Assembly: GCF_028737215.1 (NCBI RefSeq)
Contig: NZ_JAQZAM010000034.1
Span: 1-37,780 of the forward strand
Reading direction: 5' to 3'
Source of the DNA: Actinomycetospora chibensis
Lineage (GTDB): Bacteria > Actinomycetota > Actinomycetes > Mycobacteriales > Pseudonocardiaceae
DNA: 37,780 bases
The position numbers and the translations under genes are program-made. The notes beneath the pieces are model-generated. The model saw only the letters and a program-made list of their open reading frames with translations. It did no database searches and was not told where the DNA came from. Positions 1 through 7,799 of this stretch are shown here, piece by piece (within the stretch, counting starts at the first letter, position 1; every line of letters starts with the position of its first letter).

Positions 1-36
1 ATCACCTTCCGCGCCACCCTGGCCTGGATCTCATGA
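1..36 (+). CDS. 3' end of an upstream gene (partial)
   Basis: Frame 1 is open from the first base and ends in TGA at 34-36, giving the C-terminal peptide ITFRATLAWIS. Ten of its eleven codons end in G or C, which is the coding pattern of this genome, so I read it as the tail of a plus-strand gene that begins outside the window. It would be convergent with the kinase ending at 62. The peptide is too short to identify a family. The reading rests on codon use alone. Confidence 0.4.
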   Translation: MTFRATLAWIS

Positions 37-61
37 ACCACCAGACAGGCTCTAGTCCTGC

Positions 62-2983
62 TCAGTCCCTGGTGCGCGCCGGGGCGGTGTCGGTGGGGGC
101 GGTGTCGGCGAGCACGGCCTCGCAGATCCCGGCGAGGACGAGCGCGGCCTCGCGCACCGCACGGGTCGACGCGGGGTGCCCCGCGCGGGCCTTCCACGTG
201 GCGATCTGCTCCTGCGCGGCGCGGCGCAGGTCCTCGGGACCCGCGTCGTCCGCGAGCCCGAGACGGGCGGCGGCGGACGTCCCGGCGCCGCCCGTGAGCC
301 GTTCCGCGGCGGCCTGCTCGCCCGCCGGCAGCACCACCCTCCCGCGGCGCAGCGCGTCGGCGAGCTCGCCCTCGGCGAGCTCGCGGGCTCCCGCCAGCCG
401 GGCGCGCTCGACGGCGTAGAGCACCTGCCACGACCAGTCCCGGCCCCCGGTGCCGCGGCGTGCGAGGGCCTCGAGGCCGTCGAGGGCACGGCGGGCGCGC
501 AGGGGCGCGGGCGGGCGTGGGGTGCCGGGCTCCGGCTCGGCGTGCAGCTCGGCCACGATCTCCCGTATCCGCGGGGCGGCCGGCGGCGGCACCTCGAGCC
601 CGTCGAGCAGGTCGCGGACCGTGTCGAGGAAGGCGCTCTCCGGCGCCGCGTCGGGGGTGTCGGGAGCGAGGGCGTCCCTCGCTGCCTCGGACGCAGCCGG
701 GGCGTCCCTCGCTCCCCCGTCGGTGGGTACCGGGGCCGCCGCCGGCGGGGTGATCGGGCCGGTGGCGGGGTCGGGGTCCGGGGTCGTGTCCGGCAGCGGG
801 ATCGAGCCGGCCACCGTCGTCCCCCGACCCGGGGCGGAATCGAGCGCGACGGTGCCGCCGACCGCGGTGATGCGGGTGGCGACGTTGCGCATCCCCCGCT
901 GGGGGCCGGCGACGGACGGGTCGATCGCGAAGCCCGGGCCGTCGTCGCGCACGGAGAAGCGCAGGGCGCCGTCGACCTCCGCGAACGTGATCACGACGGC
1001 CGCGCCGGGCGCGTGCTTGCGGGCGTTGTTCACCGCCTCGAGGCAGCAGAAGTAGACGGCCGCCTCGACGTCCGTGCCGTAGCGGCGCCCGGGCGGGACG
1101 CCCGTGGCGTCGACGGTGACGGTGCCGTCCGTGCCCGCCGTCTCGAGACGCAGCGTCTCGACGACCCCGCGCTCGGCGAGCGTCGCCGACGACACCCCGG
1201 TGGCGGTCTCGGCGAGCACCGCCTCGGCGGTGTCGACCTGCTCGACGATGTGGGCGAGCCGGTCCCGCGCGGCGTCGAGCTGCCCCGCGCCGACCTGGTG
1301 CTCGGCGAGCCCGAGCGCGAGGCGCAGCGAGACCAGGTGGTGCTGGGCACCGTCGTGCAGGTTGCGCTCGAGCGCCCGGCGCTCGCCGTCCATCTCGGCC
1401 ACCGCGGCCCGCCGGGAGGTCGCGATCTGTTCCCCGTGCGCCACCGCCGCCCGCAGCTGGCGCTCGAGCTCGATCTCCACGCGGTGGGCCTGGAGCACGG
1501 CGCCGAGGCTGTCCGCGACGTCCGAGAGCAGCTGCCGGCGCTCGCTGCCGCCCGCGACCGCCTCGCCGTCGACGGCCAGCACGCCGACCTCGTCCTCGCG
1601 GTGCCGGATCGGGAGGACGACGGACGCGTCGGCCTCGCCGGCATCCTCGCGGCGCCAGCGGAACACCCGGTCGCGCAGACCGGGGCGGTGCGCGGTCAGC
1701 TGGACGGTCCGCGCGCCGAGGTGGCGGCCGATCGCCTCGGGCAGGCGGTCGAGCTCGGTGCCCGGCGCGGCGGTACGGGTGAGCTCGGCGATCTCGAGCA
1801 GGACGCGGTACGGGGTCGGGCGGCGTCCGTGCAGCAGGCGTTCGACGAGACGGTCGGCGCGCGCCGACACCGCGAGGTAGACCAGCGCGCCGACGACCGC
1901 GCCGACCAGCCAGGCGACCGGTCCCCCGCGCGCGACCGCGAGGGCCAGCGCGACGGCCCCGCCGACCGCGACCACCACGACGACGGTGGTCAGCGCGCGG
2001 TGCAGCCGGTCGGCGGCCGAGCGCACCCACGGGCGGTAGGCGGCCAGGACGGCGAGCGCGAGCGCCGCCGCCGAGAGCCGGGCGAACCAGAAGAGCAGCG
2101 CCGTCGGTGCACCGCCGCCCCCGTCGTGGCGCGCCGTCGGGTCGTCGAGCGTGAGGCCCGGCTGGCCGAGCAGGGCCATGACGACGGTGACCAGGGCGAG
2201 CACGGTGGCCGTCGCCAGCACGCCGGTGAGCACGGTGATCAGCAGCCGTGCCTGGTCGCGCCGCTCGGGACTCGAGCCCGTGCGCAGGTGACGCGATACG
2301 CCCAGCGCACCGACCAGCGGCACCCCGAACCCGAAGAACACCACGCAGCTCACCGTGTGCGGGAGGAACGCGGTGCCCATGCCCGCGACGAACAGCGCGA
2401 TCCCCGCGAGCGCGACCAGCAGGCGCTGCCCGCCGCGGACGGCCGCCACACCGGCCGGGAACAGCAGCAGCGCGCCGACGTAGGCCGCGCTCGCGACGCC
2501 GTGCAGCAGGACCTGGTGCAGCTCGCCGATCTCGAGCCCGGAGCCGCGTCGGACGACGAGCGTCGCGGCGTGCGCCTGGAGGTTGAACGCGCCCGCCGAC
2601 CCGATCATGGCGAGGATCAGCAGGCGGATGGTCCAGGTGCGCCCGCCGCGCCGCCAGAGCACCACGGCGACGACGAGGTTCGCCGCGCTCGCGAGGTAGT
2701 CCAGCACCGCCTGTCCGACCGGCTCCCCGAGCTCGCCCGCCTCGACGACCCCGCCCGCCCCGGCGTTGCCCGCGTCCGCGGCGGCGGCGACCGCGTCGCC
2801 CACGGCCGGCACGTGGGCGGCGAGCGCCACCAGGGCCCCGAGGGCGAGCCAGACGAGCGTCAGCGCGGAGCAGGCGACCAGGGCCACCCACCACGCCGGC
2901 ACCGCCCACCGGGAGGTCGCCGCGGCGTCGTCGCGGGCGGCGTCGGGGGCCGGGGAGGTCGGCGGCGCGAGGGTGCCGGTCAT
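62..2983 (-). CDS. Membrane-bound HisKA_3 sensor histidine kinase with long C-terminal extension
   Basis: Sensor kinase of 973 residues. About eight hydrophobic segments fill residues 28-375, followed by a GAF-like region (about 395-500) beginning at a TPYRVL motif, a HisKA_3 dimerisation domain with phospho-accepting His543 in ERNLHDGAQHH, and a complete HATPase domain: N-box EAVNNARKHA (649-658), G1 RDDGPGF (679-685), G2 GMRN (697-700). The family phosphorylates a cognate response regulator, here probably the LuxR-type regulator ending at 4338. Residues about 730-973 are unusual: a Pro/Ala-rich linker and then a helical region with no fold I recognise. The ATG at 2983 overlaps the stop of the upstream kinase-like gene (ATGA), which fixes the start and implies translational coupling. 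It is the last gene of the operon and the only one of its three kinase-like proteins with all catalytic boxes. Confidence 0.92.
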   Translation of the reverse strand: MTGTLAPPTSPAPDAARDDAAATSRWAVPAWWVALVACSALTLVWLALGALVALAAHVPAVGDAVAAAADAGNAGAGGVVEAGELGEPVGQAVLDYLASAANLVVAVVLWRRGGRTWTIRLLILAMIGSAGAFNLQAHAATLVVRRGSGLEIGELHQVLLHGVASAAYVGALLLFPAGVAAVRGGQRLLVALAGIALFVAGMGTAFLPHTVSCVVFFGFGVPLVGALGVSRHLRTGSSPERRDQARLLITVLTGVLATATVLALVTVVMALLGQPGLTLDDPTARHDGGGGAPTALLFWFARLSAAALALAVLAAYRPWVRSAADRLHRALTTVVVVVAVGGAVALALAVARGGPVAWLVGAVVGALVYLAVSARADRLVERLLHGRRPTPYRVLLEIAELTRTAAPGTELDRLPEAIGRHLGARTVQLTAHRPGLRDRVFRWRREDAGEADASVVLPIRHREDEVGVLAVDGEAVAGGSERRQLLSDVADSLGAVLQAHRVEIELERQLRAAVAHGEQIATSRRAAVAEMDGERRALERNLHDGAQHHLVSLRLALGLAEHQVGAGQLDAARDRLAHIVEQVDTAEAVLAETATGVSSATLAERGVVETLRLETAGTDGTVTVDATGVPPGRRYGTDVEAAVYFCCLEAVNNARKHAPGAAVVITFAEVDGALRFSVRDDGPGFAIDPSVAGPQRGMRNVATRITAVGGTVALDSAPGRGTTVAGSIPLPDTTPDPDPATGPITPPAAAPVPTDGGARDAPAASEAARDALAPDTPDAAPESAFLDTVRDLLDGLEVPPPAAPRIREIVAELHAEPEPGTPRPPAPLRARRALDGLEALARRGTGGRDWSWQVLYAVERARLAGARELAEGELADALRRGRVVLPAGEQAAAERLTGGAGTSAAARLGLADDAGPEDLRRAAQEQIATWKARAGHPASTRAVREAALVLAGICEAVLADTAPTDTAPARTRD

Positions 2984-4332
2984 GGGACACCCCCTCGGTC
3001 GGGCTCCCACTCGCGGCGACTCTCCCCGGTGTCCAGGACGACCGGCCGCAACCGGTCCGGCAGCCACACGCGGAGCTCGAGGCGCCCGCCGTGGTCGACG
3101 AGGTCCAGCGCGCCGCCGAGCGCGGCGAGACGGTCGACGTCGTCGGCGAGGGCCGCGCGCAGCTCCTCGGCGTCGTCGGGGTCGTCGTCGGTCACCCGGA
3201 CCTCGACGACGTCGCCGTGGCGCTCGAGGTGCACCTCCAGCGGTGGCCGCCCGCCGCGTGCGGCGAGCAGCGAGATCGCCGACGCGGCGGCGTAGTACAA
3301 CCCGGACTCGATCTCCCACGGGAGCCGCTCGGCCAGCCGGCCGGACAGGTGCACCGACCGCGGCAGGTCGGCGATCACCTCCTCCAGCGCCGAGCGCGGG
3401 CCCTGCTCGCGCAGGACGGCGGGGTGGACGCCGCGGGCGATGAGCCGGAAGCGGTCGATCAGCTCCGTCAGCCGCTCGCGGGCCTCTCCGACGTGGTGGC
3501 GCGCCATCTCGGTCGCACCGTCCGGGTCGTCGTCGGCGTCCTCGAGCGCGTCGGCGGCGTCGGTGATCGACTGCCGGAACGCCGCGAGACGGTCGGCCGT
3601 CGCCCCCCGCAGCTCGGTGACCAGACGCCGGCGCTCCACCTCGCGCGCGACCTCCAGCCGGCGGCGCGACGCAGCGGTCTCGGCGGCGAGCTCGTCGACG
3701 CGGCGGACCCGGGCGGCGAGCTCGGCGCCCCGCGCGACGCCCTGCAGCACCAGGTGGGCGCCGCCGGCGACGTCGCGGACCAGGCGCCGGTCGCCCGCGG
3801 TGACCGGTCGCCCGGCCTTGCCGATGGTCAGCACCGCCCGCAGGCGCTCCCCGTCGAGCACCGGGACCGCGTGATCGACACCCGGGCGGGCCAGCAGCGC
3901 GCCCAGCGAGGCGACGCGCTCGCCGGGTTGCTGCTCCGGCGGGAACGCCGCCTCGGCGACCAGGACGTCGCCGACCACGAGCCACACGACCGCCCGCTCG
4001 GCGGCCGTGCCCTCGCCCAGCACGCGAGCGAGGCCCGGCAGGGCGTCGGTCAGCGAGCCCTCGCGGACACGGGCGGCGGTGTCGGCGAGCACGGTGTAGG
4101 GCGTGGGCGCCGGGCGCCGGCCGAGTCGCCGGGCGACGCGGTCCGCCCAGGGCCGGGCCGCCCGCGCCGCCGGCACCGCGACCGCCGCGGCGACGAACGG
4201 CCCCACGACGGTGGCGAGCGCCGGGCCGGCGAGCAGCGCCCAGAGCGCCGCGACGACCGCCAGCACGGCCGCGACGACGCCGCCGAGCAGCACCGAGCGC
4301 ACCGGCCACACGAGTCGTCCGGCCGCGCGCAC
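2980..4332 (-). CDS. Degenerate HisKA_3 kinase-like protein (pseudokinase)
   Basis: A 450-residue protein built like a HisKA_3 kinase: two hydrophobic segments (about 10-55), a GAF-like region after TPYTVL (77-82), and a dimerisation helix with the framework EVERRRLVTELRGATADRL. The position normally held by the phospho-accepting His is Arg242. Downstream, GVHPAVLREQGPRSALEE (301-318) is family-typical, but the ATP-binding part is eroded: the N-box region YYAAASAISLLAAR has no Asn, and the G1 region reads VTDDDPDDAEE with no DxGxG. I infer no autophosphorylation; a sensory or heterodimerising role with the downstream kinase is plausible. The GTG at 4332 follows the response regulator stop after 5 bases, and the 3' end overlaps the next kinase by 4 bases. 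The shared TPYxVL segment suggests it is a paralogue of that kinase. Confidence 0.85.
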   Translation of the reverse strand: MRAAGRLVWPVRSVLLGGVVAAVLAVVAALWALLAGPALATVVGPFVAAAVAVPAARAARPWADRVARRLGRRPAPTPYTVLADTAARVREGSLTDALPGLARVLGEGTAAERAVVWLVVGDVLVAEAAFPPEQQPGERVASLGALLARPGVDHAVPVLDGERLRAVLTIGKAGRPVTAGDRRLVRDVAGGAHLVLQGVARGAELAARVRRVDELAAETAASRRRLEVAREVERRRLVTELRGATADRLAAFRQSITDAADALEDADDDPDGATEMARHHVGEARERLTELIDRFRLIARGVHPAVLREQGPRSALEEVIADLPRSVHLSGRLAERLPWEIESGLYYAAASAISLLAARGGRPPLEVHLERHGDVVEVRVTDDDPDDAEELRAALADDVDRLAALGGALDLVDHGGRLELRVWLPDRLRPVVLDTGESRREWEPDRGGVP

Positions 4333-4337
4333 GGTGA

Positions 4338-5003
4338 TCAGGTGTCGCCGCGCTGCGAGCGCAGGTAGGTCAGGACGGCCTGCACCCGGCGGTGGTGCGC
4401 CGAGGTGTCGGCGTGCAGTCCGAGCTTGTCGAAGATGTTGGCGACGTGCTTCTCGACGGCCTTGGCACTGACGAACAGCGTCGAGGCGATCCCGTTGTTG
4501 GACCGGCCCTCGGCCATCAGCTTGAGCACGTCGCGCTCGCGCTCCGAGAGCGACGCGACGAGGTCCCGCTTCTCGCTGCGGGGGCGCTCGACGAGGCGCT
4601 TGGCCAGCTCCGGCTCGATGACGATCTCCCCGTCGGCGATGCGGGTCAGCGTGTCGGACAGGACCTCGACGCTGCCCACCTTCTCCTTGAGGCGGTAGCC
4701 GATGCGGTCGGTGCCGATCTCGAGGATCCGCATGAGGTAGTGCGACTCGGCGTAGTGCGACAGGAAGAGCAGCCCCATGTCCGGGTGCGCCGCCCGCAGT
4801 CGCTCCGCGGTGACGAGCCCGCCGTCGGGCTCGGGGGGCATGCGGATGTCGAGCAGGGCGACGTCGGCGGGAATCGTCGAGAGCCGCGCGACCAGCGGGT
4901 CGCCGCCCGCCTCGCAGGCCACGACCTCGTGCCCCGCCGCCTCGAGCAGCAGCACGAGCCCCTGGCGGAACAGGGCGCCATCCTCGGCCACGGCTACGCG
5001 CAC
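4338..5003 (-). CDS. NarL/FixJ-family response regulator (REC + LuxR HTH)
   Basis: A 221-residue response regulator. The receiver domain (1-120) keeps the acidic pocket (Glu7, Asp8 in VAVAEDGAL), the phospho-acceptor Asp52 in ALLDIRMPP, the switch Ser in LLFLSHYAES and the conserved Lys in YRLKEKVG. The C-terminal LuxR-type helix-turn-helix is recognisable from LSERERDVLKLMAEG through KAVEKHVANIFDKLGL. It should bind DNA as a phosphorylated dimer and activate or repress unknown targets. It starts with GTG at 5003, overlaps the end of the upstream small HisKA_3 gene by 10 bases and is followed 5 bases later by the pseudokinase, so all four genes are probably one transcript. It is the only receiver encoded beside three kinase-like proteins. 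Confidence 0.93.
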   Translation of the reverse strand: MRVAVAEDGALFRQGLVLLLEAAGHEVVACEAGGDPLVARLSTIPADVALLDIRMPPEPDGGLVTAERLRAAHPDMGLLFLSHYAESHYLMRILEIGTDRIGYRLKEKVGSVEVLSDTLTRIADGEIVIEPELAKRLVERPRSEKRDLVASLSERERDVLKLMAEGRSNNGIASTLFVSAKAVEKHVANIFDKLGLHADTSAHHRRVQAVLTYLRSQRGDT

Positions 5004-5635
5004 GGGAACCTCGCGGTGATCTCGGCCGGTCCGGTGAGCTCCGCGCCGCCGCCCAGCGGGGCGGCCTCGTCGAGCACCGACCGGCGCCGGTCGGGGTCGA
5101 CGCCGGTCAGGGTGAGGACCAGGTCGTCGTTCTCCACGCGCACGCGGATGCCGATCTCGGGCCCGCCCGGGGTGGCGGCGTCGGTGGCCGCGTCGGTGGC
5201 CACGTCGGTGGCCAGGTCAGTGGCAACGGGGTCGGCAGCGGCGAGGCACGCGGCGACCGCGAAGTAGGCCGCACCCTCGGCGGCGGTCCCGCACCGGACG
5301 TCGGCGACGTCGACGCGGGCGACCGCCCCGGTGGCGGTGACCAGCTCGCGCAGCGCGGGCCCGAGGCCTGCCTCGTCGAGCAGCGGCGGGTAGAGCGCGC
5401 CGGCCACCTCGCGCAGCTCCTGGAGCGCGCTCTCGAGCTCGGACTGGAACACGTCGAGACCCCGATGCCAGGCATCGTCGCCGTTCCGGCCCGGCGCGTC
5501 CGCGCGGAGCACCCCGAGGCGCAGGGCGAGGGCCGAGAGCCGCTGCGCCGGTCCGTCGTGCAGCCGTCGTTCGAGGGTCTGCCGGTCGCGCCACCGATCC
5601 GCGCTCCGGCGAGCGTCGTCACGCCCCGGGGTCAT
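4994..5635 (-). CDS. Small soluble HisKA_3 protein lacking an ATP-binding N-box
   Basis: A 213-residue protein with no membrane segment. It begins almost directly with a HisKA_3 dimerisation domain holding phospho-accepting His26 (RQTLERRLHDGPAQRL), followed by the family-typical REVAGALYPPLLDEAGLGPALREL. The C-terminal half should be a HATPase domain, but the N-box region AYFAVAACLAAADPVA has no Asn, an (A/V)ATD repeat is inserted just after it, and no DxGxG box is visible. It may therefore be a phospho-acceptor that cannot bind ATP, the reverse of the pseudokinase downstream. The ATG at 5635 is chosen because recognisable sequence begins there; upstream codons are of low-complexity Arg/Ser type. 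It leads the operon and is divergent from the Hsp70-like gene. Confidence 0.8.
   Translation of the reverse strand: MTPGRDDARRSADRWRDRQTLERRLHDGPAQRLSALALRLGVLRADAPGRNGDDAWHRGLDVFQSELESALQELREVAGALYPPLLDEAGLGPALRELVTATGAVARVDVADVRCGTAAEGAAYFAVAACLAAADPVATDLATDVATDAATDAATPGGPEIGIRVRVENDDLVLTLTGVDPDRRRSVLDEAAPLGGGAELTGPAEITARFPCA
5178..5225 (-). repeat. Four 12-base tandem units inside the small HisKA_3 gene
   Basis: Units at 5178-5189 and 5190-5201 are identical (GCGTCGGTGGCC on the plus strand), the unit at 5202-5213 differs by one base and 5214-5225 is more diverged. The period of 12 keeps the frame and encodes a run of (A/V)ATD tetrapeptides. The array lies where the Asn-containing N-box of a histidine kinase ATPase domain would normally continue, so it is probably a slippage-born insertion. 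Confidence 0.85.
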
Positions 5636-5802
5636 CGGGGAAGCCTCGTCCCGCGACCGGGTGCTGCGCCAGAGGGTGGAGCCCGCACGGACGCGGGGAC
5701 GACGCCGTGTCCCCTGTCGTCGCCGATCACGGCGCGTGCGCATCACGACCCCCATGCTGGTCACCGACCGTCGATCCGTCGCCGGTGAACAGGCCGCGAG
5801 GT

Positions 5803-5830
5803 TACTATCCGTCAAGATTGCCGGAGGAGG
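5803..5830 (+). promoter_or_regulatory. Candidate promoter -10 and ribosome binding site of the Hsp70-like gene
   Basis: A TANNNT-type -10 element TACTAT lies at 5803-5808. A strong ribosome binding site GGAGGAGG lies at 5823-5830, four bases before the GTG at 5835, and decides that start. I see no convincing -35 at normal spacing. The divergent small kinase gene starts at 5635, so both promoters share this 199-base gap. Confidence 0.45.
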
Positions 5831-5834
5831 GACC

Positions 5835-7637
5835 GTGTCGTACAGCCTCGGGATCGATCTCGGCACGACCTTCGTGGCCGCGGCGATCTCCCGGGACGGG
5901 CAGCGGGTCGAGATGGTGCCGCTCGGTGATCGCACGGTCACCGAACCCTCCGTCGTCCTGCGCCGCGACGACGGGTCGCTGGCCGTCGGGGACGCCGCGG
6001 CGCGACAGGCCGGCAGCCGTCCCGGGGATGTCGCGTGGGGGGTCAAGCGCCGCCTGGGCGACCCGACGCCGGTCGCGCTGGGCGGCGAGTCCCGCCCGGC
6101 CGGCGAGCTCCTCGCCGCCATGCTGCGCGACGTCCTCGCGAGGATCACCGCCGAGGAGGGCGAGCCGCCCTCGCGGGTCGTCCTGACGCACCCGGCGAAC
6201 TGGGGCCCCTACCGGCGCGGGCTGTTCGAGGACGTCGCCGCCGAGGCCGGTCTCGAGGACCCGCCGATGCTCACCGAGCCCGAGGCCGCCGGCGTGCACT
6301 TCGGCGTCACCCGCGGGCTGGCCGAGGGCGAGCTGCTCGGCGTCTACGACCTCGGCGGGGGCACGTTCGACGCCGCGGTCCTGCGCGGGCGCGCGGCGGG
6401 CGTCGAGATCCTCGGCGTACCGGAGGGCATGGAGCACCTCGGCGGCGTCGACTTCGACGAGGCCGTCCTCGGTCGCGTCGACCAGGCCTGCGGCGGCGCG
6501 GTGAGCGAGCTGGACGCGCACGACTCCCGGGCCCGCGCCGCCGCCGCCCGCGTGCGGCAGGACTGCGTCGTGGCCAAGGAGACGTTGTCGGTCGACGATC
6601 GCGCGAACGTCCCGGTCCTGCTGCCCACGCGGCAGGAGGAGGTGACCGTGACCCGCGACGAGTTCGAGGCGATGATCCGCGCGCCGCTGACCTCGACGGT
6701 GGAGGCGCTGCGCCGCGCGCTCGAGTCCGCGGGCGTCGGCGCGGACGCGCTCACGGCGGTGCTGCTCGTCGGCGGGTCGTCCCGGATCCCGCTCGTCGCC
6801 CGCCTGGTCGGCGAGGCGCTGGGCTGCCGCACCGTCGTCGACAGCCACCCCAAGCACGCGGTCGCCCTCGGCGCCGCCGTGGTCGCCGCACGGGGGTCGG
6901 CAGCGGTCGGCGGCGTCGCCGCGGCCCGCCCCGTGGGCGCCGACGGGACGACCCGCCCCCCGAGCCCGCCGCCGTCCCCGGCCGCCCTGCCGGTCACCGA
7001 CGCCCCGAACCCGACCGTCGTGCACTCCCCCGATCCCGTGGCCGCGACCCGCAGGCTGCCCCGCGACCCGGCCGCCGTGCGCGCGGCGGCGCAGGCCCCG
7101 GCGCCGGCCCCGCCCGAGAGACGGCCGGGACCGGGCCGCGGGCCCGGGGTGCCGGCCGGTCCGGGCGCGCCGCCGCCCGGACGACCCGGTGGACCGGCCC
7201 GGCCCCCGGGTGGCGTCGACAGCGGCTACCACCCGCGTCCCGCCGCGGGCGGCGGCCTCGCCGGTCCGGACCGCGGTGGCCCCGCGCGGCCCGGCCCGCG
7301 GCCGCCGATGCCCCTGCCCGGAGCCCCGCCCGGATCTCCCCCGCCCGGATCTCCCCCGCCCGGATCTCCCCCCCCCGGACCCCCCTCCGGCCGGCGGCCC
7401 CCGCCCGACCCCCGGGCCGCCCCGCCCCGGCCTCCCGGGCCCGTCGGACCCCGGCCGGGGCCCACGGCTCCGCCGGGCCCCGGACCGCAGCCCCCCGAGG
7501 CCCCGACGATGGTGACGCGCATGCCGGACGCCGAGCCGCAGGCCGGCTCGAGGCGCACCCGGACCGTCGTGATCGCCGCGGTGGCCGTGCTCGTGCTCGC
7601 CGTCCTCGTCGCCGCCGCGGTGATCTTCCTACGCTGA
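5835..7637 (+). CDS. Hsp70-family ATPase, no substrate-binding domain, Pro-rich linker and C-terminal tail anchor
   Basis: A 600-residue protein. Residues 1-360 form an actin/Hsp70-type ATPase: phosphate-1 loop GIDLGTTF (6-13), phosphate-2 loop YDLGGGTFD (about 171-179) and adenosine motif LLVGGSSRIPLV (from about 309). Where DnaK would have its peptide-binding and lid domains, this protein has about 200 residues dominated by Pro, Gly, Ala and Arg (about 370-570), then one transmembrane helix, TVVIAAVAVLVLAVLVAAAV, ending about three residues from the C terminus. The topology is thus a cytoplasmic ATPase tethered to the inner face of the membrane. Similar Hsp70-like proteins occur in actinobacteria, but I cannot name a client or pathway. 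The strong GGAGGAGG site fixes the GTG start. Confidence 0.9.
   Translation: MSYSLGIDLGTTFVAAAISRDGQRVEMVPLGDRTVTEPSVVLRRDDGSLAVGDAAARQAGSRPGDVAWGVKRRLGDPTPVALGGESRPAGELLAAMLRDVLARITAEEGEPPSRVVLTHPANWGPYRRGLFEDVAAEAGLEDPPMLTEPEAAGVHFGVTRGLAEGELLGVYDLGGGTFDAAVLRGRAAGVEILGVPEGMEHLGGVDFDEAVLGRVDQACGGAVSELDAHDSRARAAAARVRQDCVVAKETLSVDDRANVPVLLPTRQEEVTVTRDEFEAMIRAPLTSTVEALRRALESAGVGADALTAVLLVGGSSRIPLVARLVGEALGCRTVVDSHPKHAVALGAAVVAARGSAAVGGVAAARPVGADGTTRPPSPPPSPAALPVTDAPNPTVVHSPDPVAATRRLPRDPAAVRAAAQAPAPAPPERRPGPGRGPGVPAGPGAPPPGRPGGPARPPGGVDSGYHPRPAAGGGLAGPDRGGPARPGPRPPMPLPGAPPGSPPPGSPPPGSPPPGPPSGRRPPPDPRAAPPRPPGPVGPRPGPTAPPGPGPQPPEAPTMVTRMPDAEPQAGSRRTRTVVIAAVAVLVLAVLVAAAVIFLR
7328..7378 (+). repeat. 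15-base tandem repeat in the Pro-rich linker
   Basis: The unit GGATCTCCCCCGCCC occurs three times in succession with a fourth degenerate copy, encoding (G-S-P-P-P)n within the Pro-rich linker of the Hsp70-like protein. It is in frame and probably length-variable between strains. Confidence 0.8.
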
Positions 7638-7799
7638 CGCCGGGCCGTATCCTCCGTTCGGCGCACTCCCGCCGCCGCTCGACGCGGAATCTGTTGACCC
7701 TGCGGTGCCCGGCACGCCCGTTCCGGGTATCGCAGCGTCACTCTTTCGGTCGTGCGCTCACCGGGGACGCGCACGAAGGGTCGGATCGGGGGCACACCG

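Noticed and set aside
176..3295. Plus-strand open frame of over 1000 codons opposite the kinase genes
   Set aside because: Its translation is Arg/Gly/Ala-rich without any recognisable fold; it is the antisense shadow of two genes with clear kinase motifs.
2984..4309. Upstream extension of the large kinase frame by about 440 codons
   Set aside because: This part is a low-complexity Arg/Ala-rich shadow of the pseudokinase gene; the ATG at 2983 overlaps that gene's stop and recognisable protein begins there.
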